From positions 1-46,729 of the forward strand of contig CAKMYZ010000021.1 in assembly GCA_929200255.1 (NCBI GenBank): DNA of 46,729 nucleotides, read 5' to 3'. The first letter of the stretch is position 1; every line of letters begins with the position of its first letter. Shown one piece after another: positions 8,801-17,841 of the stretch. Position numbers and translations under genes: made by a program. The stretch comes from an uncultured Alphaproteobacteria bacterium. Lineage in GTDB: Bacteria > Pseudomonadota > Alphaproteobacteria > Rhodobacterales > Rhodobacteraceae. Under the pieces are notes generated by a model. It did no database searches, had not been told where the DNA came from, and saw only the letters and a program-made list of their open reading frames with translations.

Positions 8801-10323
8801 ACTCGATCGAGGATCTGGCGCAGCTGATCTATGACCTCAAGCAGATCAACCCGCGTTGTAAGGTGACGGTCAAGCTGGTGTCGTCCTCTGGTGTTGGTAC
8901 GATTGCCGCTGGCGTGGCCAAAGCCAAGGCTGATGTGATCCTGATTTCAGGTCATAATGGTGGCACAGGTGCGTCGCCGGGTACATCGATCAAATACGCG
9001 GGTCTGCCGTGGGAAATGGGCCTGACCGAGGCGCATCAGGTCTTGGCGATGAACAACTTGCGTGAACGTATCACCCTGCGCACCGATGGCGGCCTGCGGA
9101 CCGGCCGTGACATTGTCATGGCTGCAATGATGGGTGCCGAGGAATACGGCATCGGCACCGCCGCGCTGATCGCGATGGGCTGCATCATGGTGCGTCAATG
9201 CCAGTCGAACACCTGCCCCGTGGGTGTATGTACACAGGATGAGGCGCTGCGCGGCAAGTTCACCGGCAATGCCGATAAGGTTGTGAACCTGATCACCTTC
9301 TATGCGACCGAGGTGCGTGAGATTCTTGCGTCGATTGGCGCGCGCAGCCTGGACGATGTGATTGGCCGCGCTGATCTGCTGACGCAGGTCAGCCGTGGGT
9401 CGGCCCATCTGGATGATCTGGACCTCAACCCGCTGCTGATCACTGTCGATGGTGCGCATAAGATCACCTATGATCGCAACAAGCCGCGCAATGCTGTGGA
9501 TGACACCTTGGATGCGCAAATCGTGAAGGATGCTGCACGCTTCCTGAATGATGGTGAAAAGATGCAGCTGGACTATGCCGTGCAGAACACGTTGCGGACC
9601 ATCGGCACGCGCACGTCGAGCCACATCGTACAGAACTTTGGTATGCGCAATGATCTGCAACCCGACCACCTGACGGTGAAGCTGCGCGGCTCTGCGGGGC
9701 AGTCGCTGGGTGCGTTTGCAGCGCCGGGGCTAAAGTTGGAGGTGTCGGGAGATGCCAATGATTATGTTGGCAAGGGTCTTTCGGGTGGTACGATTGTTGT
9801 GCGCCCGCCAATGGTCAGTCCGCTGGTGGCATCCGATAACACCATCATCGGGAACACGGTTCTTTATGGTGCGACCGATGGGTATCTGTTTGCCGCCGGC
9901 CGCGCGGGCGAGCGGTTCGCGGTGCGCAATTCCGGCGCGAAAGTTGTGATTGAGGGCTGTGGCACCAACGGCTGTGAATATATGACCGGCGGCGTGGCCG
10001 TGATCCTTGGGTCGATTGGCGCCAACTTTGGTGCGGGTATGACAGGCGGGATGGCCTATCTGTATGATCCCAAAGGCGAAGCGGCTGATCTGATCAACAT
10101 GGAAACACTGGTGACCAATCCGGTGAGCGTGGACCATTGGCATGACCAGCTGAAAGGCCTGATTGAACGGCACGCGGCAGAGACCGGGAGCCGCAAGGCC
10201 GCTGATCTGTTGCAGCACTGGGATCTTGAGAAAGGGAACTTTGTGCAGGTTTGCCCAAAGGAAATGCTGGTGCATCTGCCGCATCCGCTGAGCATCGAAG
10301 ACGCGGCGATCCCTGCGGAATAA
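5791..10323 (+). CDS. gltB: Glutamate synthase [NADPH] large (alpha) subunit
   Basis: A 1510-residue, full-length GOGAT large subunit. The class II (Ntn) glutaminase domain starts at Cys34 (EHASCGVGLVV), so a 33-residue propeptide should be removed. The FMN-containing synthase domain holds GEGGEDPAHF and the TIAAGVAKAKADVI barrel strands. The 3Fe-4S ligands are in GCIMVRQCQSNTCPVGVCT, and the C-terminal GXGXG beta-helix domain is present. Ammonia released from glutamine is channelled to 2-oxoglutarate, giving glutamate. GGAG at seven bases upstream supports the ATG at 5791 rather than the in-frame ATG at 5761. The 14-base overlap with the upstream secreted-protein gene and the shared strand place it in one transcription unit with gltD. 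Confidence 0.97.
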   Translation: MTTYDQAWVAAEEAKRQWMAENGLYKDDDEHASCGVGLVVSIDGTASRGVVEKGINALKAVWHRGAVDADGKTGDGAGIHVQIPVPFFEDQIRRTGHEPQEGEQIAVGQVFLPRTDFGAQERCRTIVETEVLRMGHYIYGWRHVPVNTEVLGDKANATRPEIEQILIRCEKDMDEEQFERELYIIRRRIEKAATAAGIPSVYICSLSCRSIIYKGMMLAEQVAEFYPDLMDARFESAFAIYHQRYSTNTFPQWALAQPFRMLAHNGEINTLKGNVNWMRSHEIRMASNAFGEKAEDIKPIIPSGASDSSALDSVFEVLVRAGRNAPMAKTMMVPEAWSQQAVEMPPAWQDMYGYCNAVMEPWDGPAALAMTDGRWVCGGLDRNGLRPLRYVVTGDGLLVAGSEVGMVPVDEATVVEKGALGPGQMIAVDMQEGKLFRDEELKDQLAAGQPFSAWVKRVTDLSRLMRDAPETAIYDGEELRKRQMAAGYSIEELEQVLAPMAEDGKEMIASMGDDTPSAVLSNTYRPLSHFFRQNFSQVTNPPIDSLRESRVMSLKTRFGNLKNVLDEDSSQTEILLLDSPFVGNAEFETMLAQFGESVAEIDCTFAPGAGALMAGLTRIREEAEDAVRSGAGHIVLTDQHQGENRVPMPMILATSAVHSGLTRKGLRTFCSINVRAAECIDPHYFAVLIGCGATTVNAYLAQDSIADRVRRGLIDDTLTDAMRRYRAAIDAGLLKIMSKMGISVLSSYRGGLNFEAVGLSRAMVAEYFPGMHSRISGIGTNGIQTKVEEVHARGWKGGSDVLPIGGFYKARRSGEKHAWEAQTMHMLQAACNNASYSLWQQYSKSMQSNPPIHLRDLLAIKPLGKEIPIEEVESITAIRKRFVTPGMSLGALSPEAHKTLNVAMNRIGAKSDSGEGGEDPAHFNPEPNGDNPSAKIKQVASGRFGVTAEYLNACEELEIKVAQGAKPGEGGQLPGMKVTDLIARLRHSTKGVTLISPPPHHDIYSIEDLAQLIYDLKQINPRCKVTVKLVSSSGVGTIAAGVAKAKADVILISGHNGGTGASPGTSIKYAGLPWEMGLTEAHQVLAMNNLRERITLRTDGGLRTGRDIVMAAMMGAEEYGIGTAALIAMGCIMVRQCQSNTCPVGVCTQDEALRGKFTGNADKVVNLITFYATEVREILASIGARSLDDVIGRADLLTQVSRGSAHLDDLDLNPLLITVDGAHKITYDRNKPRNAVDDTLDAQIVKDAARFLNDGEKMQLDYAVQNTLRTIGTRTSSHIVQNFGMRNDLQPDHLTVKLRGSAGQSLGAFAAPGLKLEVSGDANDYVGKGLSGGTIVVRPPMVSPLVASDNTIIGNTVLYGATDGYLFAAGRAGERFAVRNSGAKVVIEGCGTNGCEYMTGGVAVILGSIGANFGAGMTGGMAYLYDPKGEAADLINMETLVTNPVSVDHWHDQLKGLIERHAAETGSRKAADLLQHWDLEKGNFVQVCPKEMLVHLPHPLSIEDAAIPAE

Positions 10324-10327
10324 ATGA

Positions 10328-10361
10328 CACGCCTCCGCGCGGAAAATCGCGCGGGGGTGTG
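10328..10361 (+). terminator. Hairpin after gltB
   Basis: CACGCCTCCGCGCG (10328-10341) pairs with CGCGCGGGGGTGTG (10348-10361) over 14 positions, two of them G-U, around the loop GAAAAT. It lies four bases past the gltB stop. There is no clean T-run, so termination would be weak, or the hairpin protects the 3' end. Confidence 0.6.
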
Positions 10362-10402
10362 CCGCTTCTTGACCACCGCGACCTGCCCATGGCTTAAGTC
10401 AT

Positions 10403-11170
10403 GTGATGGCAGAGGCGACCACACCAAAGAAGCGCACGGCGAAAAAGCCGGCACCCAAGAAGAAACCAGCGAAGAAAACCCAAAAGCTGGGGCTGATCGC
10501 CCGGGCGCGGCGGTTTGTGCGGCGGATGGTTTTTTTGGGTATCGTATCCCTGTGCGGTTTTGCCCTGCTCTGGACACTGCTCTATGCTTTCATCAACCCG
10601 CCGACGACGCCTTACATGCGCGCTGAGGCCCATCGTTTGGTCAATATCAAACAGGAATGGGTCGCGATGGAGGATATCGCGCCGGTGATGGCCCGCTCTG
10701 CTGTGGCGGCTGAGGATGCCAATTTCTGCCTGCATTGGGGGCTGGATGTGAATGCCATTCAAGCCGCAGTGGAACGTGGACGCGGGGGCGCATCGACCAT
10801 TTCGCAGCAAGTCGTCAAGAACGTATTCCTGTGGCATGGCCGCAGTTGGACGCGCAAAGCGATTGAGGCGCTCTGGACCCCGATGAGCGAGGCGGTCTGG
10901 TCCAAGCGCCGCATCATCGAGATTTACCTGAACGTGGCCGAGTTTGACGAAGGCGTGTTTGGGGTGCAGGCGGCCGCGCGCCATTACTTTGGCGTTGATG
11001 CCAGTGATTTGTCGGCCACACAGGCAGCACGCCTTGCAGCGATCCTGCCATCCCCAAAGAACCGATCCGCCAGCAATCCCAGCACGTTCACACGTCGTCG
11101 TGCCGCGCAAATTCGCAGCGGGGCTGCGACGATCGCGGCTGATGGGCGTGCGGATTGCTTTGAGAGCTGA
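10403..11170 (+). CDS. mtgA: Monofunctional biosynthetic peptidoglycan transglycosylase
   Basis: A GT51-family glycan polymerase using lipid II in the periplasm, without a transpeptidase domain (about 255 residues, typical of MtgA). A Lys/Ala/Pro-rich cytoplasmic tail (KKRTAKKPAPKKKPAKK) precedes one membrane helix near residues 42-62. The GT51 motifs follow: AAEDANFCLHWGLD with the catalytic glutamate, GGASTISQQVVKN, RKAIEALW, and KRRIIEIYLNVAEF. The start is either GTG at 10403 or ATG at 10406. Neither has a strong ribosome binding site. Confidence 0.93.
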   Translation: MMAEATTPKKRTAKKPAPKKKPAKKTQKLGLIARARRFVRRMVFLGIVSLCGFALLWTLLYAFINPPTTPYMRAEAHRLVNIKQEWVAMEDIAPVMARSAVAAEDANFCLHWGLDVNAIQAAVERGRGGASTISQQVVKNVFLWHGRSWTRKAIEALWTPMSEAVWSKRRIIEIYLNVAEFDEGVFGVQAAARHYFGVDASDLSATQAARLAAILPSPKNRSASNPSTFTRRRAAQIRSGAATIAADGRADCFES

Positions 11171-11243
11171 CTTTGATCCTGATCAATCAGCCTGAGCGGT
11201 TTTTGGGTTAACATGCCCACACGCAATATTATGGTATGGGCTG

Positions 11244-11774
11244 ATGTCGATCCTGATCCTTTTTTACTCCCGCACCGGAAACAACCGTGTTCTGGCCCGG
11301 CATCTGGCCGGCAGGCTTGGCGCGACGTTGGAAGAGGTAAAAACCCGCCATTGGTATCCTTTCCCGCGGGTGATCTGGAATATGCGCAACGGGCGCCGCC
11401 CCGCTGTGCATCCCCTGCGTGTGGACCTGGCTGCATTTGATCACGTGCTGGTGCTTGGCCCGCTTTGGGACATGCATGTGGCCTTCCCCCTGGCCGAAGC
11501 CCTTCACATCAATCGCGCCGCCATAGGTCGTTATGCGTTTGTGTCCCTATGCGGCTATCTGCGCGATGGGCAGCCCGAAGCGGTGCGCGTACGGCTTGTT
11601 GAACTGCTGGGCCACCCCCCGGTTCATCAGATGGAACTGCATGTGGGGGATCTGGTTGCAGAAGCAGATCGTAGCGATGTGCGCAAAGTGTCGGGGCGGC
11701 GTGTCATTGAAGATGACCTTGCTACATTCGACACACAGATCGCGACAATTTCCGGTTGGTTCGCCCGCGGCTGA
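11244..11774 (+). CDS. Flavodoxin-like protein
   Basis: A 176-residue protein beginning with a flavodoxin-type FMN phosphate loop (MSILILFYSRTGNNRVLARH) and a second loop region VLGPLWDMHVAFPLAEA, as in the flavodoxin/NADPH-dependent reductase fold. Binding of FMN and an electron-transfer role are inferred from the fold only, and no partner is evident. It stands alone, about 70 bases after mtgA and 100 bases before the glutathione S-transferase gene. Confidence 0.7.
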   Translation: MSILILFYSRTGNNRVLARHLAGRLGATLEEVKTRHWYPFPRVIWNMRNGRRPAVHPLRVDLAAFDHVLVLGPLWDMHVAFPLAEALHINRAAIGRYAFVSLCGYLRDGQPEAVRVRLVELLGHPPVHQMELHVGDLVAEADRSDVRKVSGRRVIEDDLATFDTQIATISGWFARG

Positions 11775-11876
11775 TCGGGCGGCGGACCCATGCGCGATGT
11801 GCATAGAAGATAGGCTGCCCATTGATCCGCCCCGCCGCATGCGGCATTGATGGGGAACCCCAGTAAAGAGCGACCA

Positions 11877-12542
11877 ATGAACACCCTGTATCATTATCCA
11901 TTGTCCCCGTTTTGCCGCAAAGTCCGCCTGTGCATGGCGGAAAAGAAGATTGAGGTTGGTCTGGTTGAGGAGCGCTATTGGGAGCAAGATCCCGATTTTC
12001 TGCGCCGCAATCCTGCTGGCAAGGTTCCCGTGCTCAAGATGGGAAGCCGGACCATGTCTGAGAGTGCGGCCATTTGTGAGTATCTGGATGAGACACACCC
12101 CACACCACCACTGTTTCCGTCGGGTGCAGAGGCCCGTTGCGAAGTCCGCCGTCTGGTGGGGTGGTTTGATGACAAGTTCTATCATGAGGTGACTGCGAAG
12201 CTGATCGGTGAGCGCGTTTATCGCAAGGTCATGGGCACCGGATACCCTGACAGCACTAATGTCAAAGCCGGCGCCAGGGCGATCAAATACCACCTTGATT
12301 ACATGGCGCATCTGCTGGACGCGCGCCGCTGGCTGGCTGGCAATGACATGACAATGGCGGATTTTGCCGCTGCGGCGCAGCTGTCTTGTCTGGACTACAC
12401 AAGCGATGTGGATTGGAACCGCCATGAGGTGCTGAAGGATTGGTACGCCAAGATCAAATCCCGTCCTGCCTTTCGATCCATCCTGGCGGATGAGGTGCCG
12501 GGGTTTCAGCCTGCTGCACATTATGCTGATCTCGACTTTTGA
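11877..12542 (+). CDS. Glutathione S-transferase family protein
   Basis: A 221-residue cytosolic GST. The thioredoxin-fold N-terminal domain (YHYPLSPFCRKVRLCMAEKK) has a Ser-Pro-Phe-Cys active-site segment, then NPAGKVPVL with the cis-proline and SESAAICEYLDE for glutathione binding. An all-helical C-terminal domain follows, with LDARRWLAGNDMTMADFAAA. The start at 11877 is chosen for AAAGAG six bases upstream; an upstream in-frame ATG would add ten atypical residues. The substrate is unknown. A dispersed repeat starts just after its stop. Confidence 0.9.
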   Translation: MNTLYHYPLSPFCRKVRLCMAEKKIEVGLVEERYWEQDPDFLRRNPAGKVPVLKMGSRTMSESAAICEYLDETHPTPPLFPSGAEARCEVRRLVGWFDDKFYHEVTAKLIGERVYRKVMGTGYPDSTNVKAGARAIKYHLDYMAHLLDARRWLAGNDMTMADFAAAAQLSCLDYTSDVDWNRHEVLKDWYAKIKSRPAFRSILADEVPGFQPAAHYADLDF

Positions 12543-12556
12543 ATTGAGAGGGCGCA

Positions 12557-12613
12557 GGGGGCTCTGCCCCCGACGCTGCGCGCCTCCCCCGAGATATTTA
12601 TGAACACTAGAAG
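12557..12613. repeat. Dispersed palindromic repeat, copy A
   Basis: A GGGGGCTCTGCCCCC hairpin (12557-12571) is followed by a spacer, CTCCCCCGAGATATTT (12584-12599) and ATGAACACTAGAAG. The CTCCCCCGAGATATTT block is identical over 16 bases at 36081-36096, and the tail resembles the tails at 36097-36110 and near 19219. Copy A lies just behind the GST gene and runs into the queG start, so the first queG codons lie in the repeat. Confidence 0.7.
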
Positions 12614-13649
12614 CCTGAAAGAGCGCCTGACCGCACAGGCTTTGGAGGCCGGGTTTGCATCGGTTGGGGTGTGTCGCCCGGATGCTGTGCCAGCGTTGCC
12701 AGAGCGACTTGCCGCTTTTGTTGATGCTGGGATGCACGGGCAAATGGGCTGGATGGCCGAACGGATGCACTGGCGTGCTGATCCCGCAGCACTCTGGCCC
12801 GAAGCCCGGTCGGTGATCATGTTGGCAGAGCCTTATACGCCGGAGCATGACCCTTTGGCGGTTTTGGGGCATCCGGACCGTGCCGCGATCAGTGTTTACG
12901 CCCAAAACCGTGATTATCATGATGTGGTCAAGAAGCGCCTGAAACGGGTTGGGCGGTGGTTGATTGAACAGGCACCGGGGGCCGAGATTAAGGTGTTCGT
13001 GGATACGGCGCCCGTGATGGAGAAGCCGCTGGCGCAGGCCGCCGGTCTGGGTTGGCAGGGCAAGCATACGAATTTGCTGAGTCGTGATCTGGGGAATTGG
13101 TTTTTTTTGGGGGCGATTTTTACGACCCTCGCCTTTGATGCTGACGCGGCTGAGGTCAGCCATTGTGGATCATGCACCGCCTGTCTGGATATTTGCCCCA
13201 CTGCGGCCTTTCCTGCGCCTTATCGCCTCGATCCACGGCGCTGCATTTCTTATCTGACGATCGAGCATAAGGGCCCGGTGGACGCGGATTTGCGCGCCTT
13301 GATGGGCAATCGCATTTATGGCTGTGATGACTGCCTGGCGATTTGCCCCTGGAACAAGTTTGCCAAGCAAGGCCGCGATACAAAACTGGCAGCCCGCGAT
13401 GATTTGATTGCGCCGCCCTTGGCCGCGTTGGCCAAATTGGATGATGCGGCATTTCGAGCGTTCTTCTCAGGTTCGCCGATCAAGCGTATCGGGCGGGATC
13501 GCTTTATCCGCAATGTGGCCTATGCGATTGGCAATTCGGGTGATCCTGCGCTGATCCCCGCCGTTTCACCTTTGGTTGATGATCCCGATCCCGCGGTGGC
13601 CGATGCGGCGCGCTGGGCTATCTTACGGCTCAAGGAGGACTGCACATGA
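12600..13649 (+). CDS. queG: Epoxyqueuosine reductase
   Basis: A 349-residue cobalamin- and Fe-S-dependent enzyme that reduces epoxyqueuosine to queuosine in tRNA, the last step of queuosine synthesis. The flavin-reductase-like N-terminal region ([20 protein letters not shown]) is followed by two 4Fe-4S motifs, [12 protein letters not shown] and [15 protein letters not shown], with [14 protein letters not shown] between them, then HEAT-like C-terminal helices. The ATG at 12600 lies within a dispersed repeat and lacks a convincing ribosome binding site, so the first few residues are uncertain. Its end overlaps the next gene by ATGA. Confidence 0.93.
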   Translation: MNTRSLKERLTAQALEAGFASVGVCRPDAVPALPERLAAFVDAGMHGQMGWMAERMHWRADPAALWPEARSVIMLAEPYTPEHDPLAVLGHPDRAAISVYAQNRDYHDVVKKRLKRVGRWLIEQAPGAEIKVFVDTAPVMEKPLAQAAGLGWQGKHTNLLSRDLGNWFFLGAIFTTLAFDADAAEVSHCGSCTACLDICPTAAFPAPYRLDPRRCISYLTIEHKGPVDADLRALMGNRIYGCDDCLAICPWNKFAKQGRDTKLAARDDLIAPPLAALAKLDDAAFRAFFSGSPIKRIGRDRFIRNVAYAIGNSGDPALIPAVSPLVDDPDPAVADAARWAILRLKEDCT

Positions 13650-14797
13650 TCCGAATTCTTGCTTTGATGTTGTTGCCTGTGGGTGCTGTGGCGCAAGTGG
13701 CCCAAGGTCCGGCAAATGCTGATTTTCGACCCGCTTTTCAGAATCAGACTCGCGCGCCAGCGCTGCCCGAAACCCGTGTTGAGGTCACGGTTTTCGCGCA
13801 GGGTCTGGATAGCCCTTGGGGCATTGCGCCACTGGGTTCTGGCCAGTTTCTGGTCACCGAACGCAGCGGGATGCTGCGCCTGATTGATGAGGACGGCAGT
13901 ATCAGCGCCCCGTTGATCGGCCTGCCAGAGGTCGCGGTTGAAGGTCAGGGCGGGTTGTTGGATGTTGCGGTTTCGCCGGATTTTTCTAATGATCGCACGA
14001 TTTTCTGGACCTATGCCAAGCCTGTACGCCCCGGCTTTGTGACAGCCGCTGCACGTGCAATGCTGGCGCGCGACGGCAGTTTGCGCAATGTCAGGGATAT
14101 CTTTGTGCAGGATTGGCCAGCGCGTAATGGCCGTCATTTCGGGAGCCGCATTATTCCGATGGCGGATGGCACTGTCTGGATTACCACCGGTGATCGTGGT
14201 GCGGGTGATGGTGGCACGTTGGTGCAGGATATCACTACGACCCATGGCAAGGTGATCCGGTTGAATGCCGATGGCACGGTGCCCCGTGACAACCCATTTG
14301 TGGGCAACGGCGGCAACAATCAGGTCTGGTCATTGGGTCATCGCAATATGCAGGGTGCGGCAATCGGGCCAGATGGTGCGCTTTGGACCATCGAACATGG
14401 GCCGCGTGGCGGGGATGAGTTGAACCGCCCCGAGGCTGGTCTGAACTATGGCTGGCCAGTGGTCAGTTATGGCATCAATTATCGCGGGTCTGATATTGGT
14501 CAGGGCCGGTCCGGCGGTGCCGGGTATGAGGAGCCGGTCTATTACTGGGATCCGGTGATCGCGCCCGGTGGCATGATGTTCTACGACGGCCCTTACCGTG
14601 ACTGGCAGGGTGATCTGCTGATCGGATCGCTGAACCCTGGCGCGCTGGTCCGGCTCAAGCTGGAAGGTGGCCGGGTGGTTGGCGAAGAGCGTCTGCTGAC
14701 GGATGCAGGTCGGATCCGCGATGTTGAGGTGTTGCAGGATGGATCGGTGCTGGTGCTGCGTGATGCTGGCGACGTGCTGCGGGTGACGCCGGGCTAG
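13646..14797 (+). CDS. PQQ-dependent aldose sugar dehydrogenase-like protein
   Basis: A 383-residue secreted beta-propeller enzyme of the soluble glucose/aldose sugar dehydrogenase (YliI/Asd) family. A signal peptide ([17 protein letters not shown]) directs it to the periplasm. Family segments include [19 protein letters not shown], a [14 protein letters not shown] stretch, [37 protein letters not shown] and [14 protein letters not shown] and calcium binding are known for the family; the sugar substrate cannot be read from sequence. Translation is coupled to queG by a four-base overlap, although no functional link is obvious. Confidence 0.88.
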   Translation: MIRILALMLLPVGAVAQVAQGPANADFRPAFQNQTRAPALPETRVEVTVFAQGLDSPWGIAPLGSGQFLVTERSGMLRLIDEDGSISAPLIGLPEVAVEGQGGLLDVAVSPDFSNDRTIFWTYAKPVRPGFVTAAARAMLARDGSLRNVRDIFVQDWPARNGRHFGSRIIPMADGTVWITTGDRGAGDGGTLVQDITTTHGKVIRLNADGTVPRDNPFVGNGGNNQVWSLGHRNMQGAAIGPDGALWTIEHGPRGGDELNRPEAGLNYGWPVVSYGINYRGSDIGQGRSGGAGYEEPVYYWDPVIAPGGMMFYDGPYRDWQGDLLIGSLNPGALVRLKLEGGRVVGEERLLTDAGRIRDVEVLQDGSVLVLRDAGDVLRVTPG

Positions 14798-14806
14798 GGC
14801 CAGGCC

Positions 14807-15835
14807 TTAGGCGCGGGCCAGCCTGTGTGCCGCTGCGAAAGACACAAGGCGGCGCGATTTTTCATCCCAAAGATCAAGGCTTGCGCATTTGAGGCTCTGC
14901 CCGATGGTCATGCGGCTGACCTCCACCAGTTCATTGTGGTCGCGCAACACTTCGGTCAGCCGATAGAATGGGATGCGGCTGTAAAGGTGATGCACATGGT
15001 GGATGCCGATATTGGCCGTAAACCACCGCAGGATTGGCGGCAGATCGTAGTGAGAGCTGCCATGCAGAGCGGCCTCGTGCAGTTGCCAGTTTTCGGCCTG
15101 ATCCCAATGGGTCGTTTCAAACTGGTGCTGGACGTAGAACAACCAGACGCCGATAGAGGCTGCAATCAGCGTGGTTGGCAGGAACACAAGAAACAGTGCC
15201 TGAAAGCCGCCAAAGTAAACGATGGTGCCTAGGACCGTAAGGATGGCCGCATTTGTGCCCATCGCGCTGATCCAGTATTTCTTACCCTGATCCATCAGGC
15301 CAAGTGGCAGACGGTTCTGTAGGAAAAACAGATAGGTTGGGCCCAGACCAAACATCACAAGCGGATGCCGATAGGCCCGATAAAGCAGGCGTCCGAAGGC
15401 GGTGCGCTGGTGGTATTCTTCAACGGTAAGCGTCATCACATCGCCGATGCCTCGCTGATCAAGATCACCCGCATGGCTGTGGTGGATTGAGTGGCTGCGC
15501 CGCCACACATCGTAGGGCGTGAGCGTCACAACGCCAAGCGCCCGTCCGATCCAGTCACTGACGTTGCGGTTTTGAAAGAACGATCCGTGCCCGCAATCGT
15601 GCTGAATACAAAAGAGCCGCAGCAGGAAAAGGCCGTTCGCTGCTGAAATCACAAAGGCCGCAAGATAGCTGTACTGGGCGACCCAACAGGCCAGTATCCA
15701 GAGCACCACGAAGGGGATCAGGCTGACCGCCAGCTCAAAGCTGCTGCGCAGTGTGCTTGGGTTGCGGTATTTGGCGAGGATCAAAACCCAGTCACGCGGG
15801 GTCATGTTCTGGGTGGTCTGCTCGGTCTTTGTCAT
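14807..15835 (-). CDS. Membrane fatty acid desaturase
   Basis: A 342-residue di-iron membrane desaturase. The three histidine boxes are HDCGH (residues 79-83), HSIHH (115-119) and HHVHH in the C-terminal third, separated by paired hydrophobic helices. It would insert a double bond in acyl chains of membrane lipids; regiospecificity cannot be judged. It is convergent with the sugar dehydrogenase gene nine bases away, and divergent from the EamA gene across about 115 bases that should hold both promoters. Confidence 0.88.
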   Translation of the reverse strand: MTKTEQTTQNMTPRDWVLILAKYRNPSTLRSSFELAVSLIPFVVLWILACWVAQYSYLAAFVISAANGLFLLRLFCIQHDCGHGSFFQNRNVSDWIGRALGVVTLTPYDVWRRSHSIHHSHAGDLDQRGIGDVMTLTVEEYHQRTAFGRLLYRAYRHPLVMFGLGPTYLFFLQNRLPLGLMDQGKKYWISAMGTNAAILTVLGTIVYFGGFQALFLVFLPTTLIAASIGVWLFYVQHQFETTHWDQAENWQLHEAALHGSSHYDLPPILRWFTANIGIHHVHHLYSRIPFYRLTEVLRDHNELVEVSRMTIGQSLKCASLDLWDEKSRRLVSFAAAHRLARA

Positions 15836-15950
15836 ATGTCACTTCTTAGGTGGTGTTGATTGCGGATAACCTAACGGTGCCATTAAGCAAGCAAAAATGG
15901 CTTCACTGTGGTGCGCCTGCGTCTTAATGTGGCCGTCAAAGGGGGCCGTC

Positions 15951-16871
15951 ATGCAGCCGCTTCAGGGCATTGTGTTTAAGATTTTGTCGGTCTGTATGTT
16001 CATGGGGATGGCCAGCCTTGTGAAAGCGGCCTCGGTTGATGTGCCGCCGGGGCAGGCTGTTTTCTTTCGCTCTCTTTTTGCGTTGCCGGTCATTCTGGGT
16101 TGGTTGGCGATCCGTCATGAGTTGCGTGATGGTTGGAAGACCAGCAATCCGATGGGACATTTCTGGCGCGGATTGGTGGGCACGTCGGCCATGGGGCTTG
16201 GCTTTACCGGCTTGGGTCTGCTGCCTCTGCCAGAGGTCACGGCGATTGGCTATGCCGCGCCGTTGCTGGTTGTGATCTTTGCCGCGATGTTTCTGAACGA
16301 GAACGTTCGCGCCTTTCGTCTGTCTGCTGTTGGCCTTGGAATGGTCGGTGTTTTGATCGTGTTGTCGCCGCGCTTGTCTGTGGGTGCAACGCTGAATGTT
16401 TCCGAGACGCTGGGCGCAATTGTGGTCCTGATGGGGGCAGTACTGGCCGCGTTGGCACAGGTTTTCGTGCGCAAACTGGTCGCCACGGAAAGCACGGCAG
16501 CAATTGTGTTCTGGTTCACCATCACATCGTCGTTCCTGGCGCTTTTCACGCTGCCATGGGGCTGGGTTGTGCCGGGTTGGCAGATTGCCCTGATGCTGAT
16601 CATGGCGGGCTTGTTGGGCGGGGTTGGGCAGATCTTGCTGACCTCCAGCTATCGCTATGCCGATGCGTCACTGGTGGCCCCGTTTGACTACACGTCGATG
16701 ATTCTGGCGCTGTTGATTGGTTACTTCATCTTTGATGAAGTGCCGACGGGCACGATGCTGATCGGCGCAGGTATCGTGATCTTTGCCGGCGTTCTGATCA
16801 TCTGGCGCGAGCGGATGCTAGGCCTGCAACGGGCGCAGCAGCGTAAGGCAACCGGCAACGTGGGAGGCTAG
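15951..16871 (+). CDS. EamA/DMT-superfamily transporter
   Basis: A 306-residue membrane protein with about ten hydrophobic segments arranged as two EamA repeats (first repeat ending near LFAAMFLNENVRAFRL, second near LIGYFIFDEVPTGTML). Such proteins export small metabolites; the substrate is unknown. The start at 15951 is chosen because an AAAGGGGG ribosome binding site precedes it by five bases. An in-frame ATG at 15897 lacks one and would add 18 residues without family resemblance. Confidence 0.88.
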   Translation: MQPLQGIVFKILSVCMFMGMASLVKAASVDVPPGQAVFFRSLFALPVILGWLAIRHELRDGWKTSNPMGHFWRGLVGTSAMGLGFTGLGLLPLPEVTAIGYAAPLLVVIFAAMFLNENVRAFRLSAVGLGMVGVLIVLSPRLSVGATLNVSETLGAIVVLMGAVLAALAQVFVRKLVATESTAAIVFWFTITSSFLALFTLPWGWVVPGWQIALMLIMAGLLGGVGQILLTSSYRYADASLVAPFDYTSMILALLIGYFIFDEVPTGTMLIGAGIVIFAGVLIIWRERMLGLQRAQQRKATGNVGG

Positions 16872-16882
16872 GGTGCCAATCA

Positions 16883-16912
16883 AAAAAGGGAATGCAGGTG
16901 CATTCCCTTTTT
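16883..16912. terminator. Bidirectional rho-independent terminator
   Basis: AAAAAGGGAATGC pairs with GCATTCCCTTTTT around the loop AGGT. The A-run on one side and T-run on the other let it serve both the EamA gene (plus) and ilvE (minus), which converge here. Confidence 0.92.
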
Positions 16913-16934
16913 CGCGATGCCTTGATGATCAGTG

Positions 16935-17804
16935 TCAGGCGCGCACGAGCTTCTCGTAGTCTTCGGAGATCTCGCGGGTAATTGCGCCGACTTCGAAGTT
17001 GTAGTCACCGATCTGGCCAACTGGCGTAACTTCGGCGGCCGTTCCGGTAAGCCAGCATTGTTCGAACCCTTCCAACTCATCCGGCATGATGACACGTTCG
17101 TGTACGGTCAGGCCTTTGTCGCGCAGCATTCCGATGACTGTCTGTCGTGTCAGCCCGTTGAGGAAAGCATCGGCGGTTGGTGTATGCACCTCACCATCTT
17201 TGACGAAAAAGATGTTGGCGCCTGTCGCCTCGGCCACATAGCCGCGATAATCGAACATCATGGCGTCTGAGCAGCCCTTGGCCTCTGCCGCGTGTTTGGA
17301 CATGGTGGCGATCATGTAGAGGCCCGCTGCCTTGGCTTGTGATGGCGCGGTTTCCGGGCTGGGCCGTTTCCATTTCGCGATGTCAAGCTTGGCGCCCTTC
17401 ATCTTGGCGTCACCGTAGTAGTTACCCCATTCCCATACCGCGACAGCCATATGGACCGGGTTCCGGGCCGAGGCGACGCCCATGTCTTCGCCCGCGCCGC
17501 GCCATGCGACAGCGCGTACATAGGCGTCTGTCAATCCGTTCGCGTCGAGGGCGGCCTGTTTGGCCGCTTCGATTTCATCGACGGTGTAAGGGATGTCAAA
17601 ATCGATCAATTTGCCCGATGTGATCAGGCGTTCGGAGTGTTCGCGGGATTTGAATATCTTGCCCGCGTAGCAGCGCTCGCCTTCAAATACGGAAGAGGCA
17701 TAGTGCATGGCGTGGGTCAGAATGTGGACTTTGGCGTCGCGCCAATCGACCAATTGGCCGTCCATCCAGATTTTTCCGTCTCTATCATCATATGCGCCAG
17801 CCAT
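16935..17804 (-). CDS. ilvE: Branched-chain amino acid aminotransferase
   Basis: A 289-residue PLP enzyme of fold type IV that interconverts leucine, isoleucine and valine with their 2-oxo acids. Visible family features are HAMHYASSVFEGERCY, the EATGANIFFV segment, NGLTRQTVIGML for PLP phosphate binding, and a C-terminal GTAAEVTPV. The start is ATG at 17804 with GGAGG five bases upstream; an in-frame TTG at 17819 is rejected. It diverges from petP across about 145 bases that contain short dyads. Confidence 0.93.
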   Translation of the reverse strand: MAGAYDDRDGKIWMDGQLVDWRDAKVHILTHAMHYASSVFEGERCYAGKIFKSREHSERLITSGKLIDFDIPYTVDEIEAAKQAALDANGLTDAYVRAVAWRGAGEDMGVASARNPVHMAVAVWEWGNYYGDAKMKGAKLDIAKWKRPSPETAPSQAKAAGLYMIATMSKHAAEAKGCSDAMMFDYRGYVAEATGANIFFVKDGEVHTPTADAFLNGLTRQTVIGMLRDKGLTVHERVIMPDELEGFEQCWLTGTAAEVTPVGQIGDYNFEVGAITREISEDYEKLVRA

Positions 17805-17841
17805 CGCAACCTCCGTCAATTTTCATTTGTTACGCATTTAG

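Noticed and set aside
11547..13163. 538-codon minus-strand open frame
   Set aside because: It runs antisense through the end of the flavodoxin-like gene, GST and queG, has no family resemblance, is rich in His, Arg and Gln as expected for a shadow of GC-rich coding DNA, and lacks a start signal.
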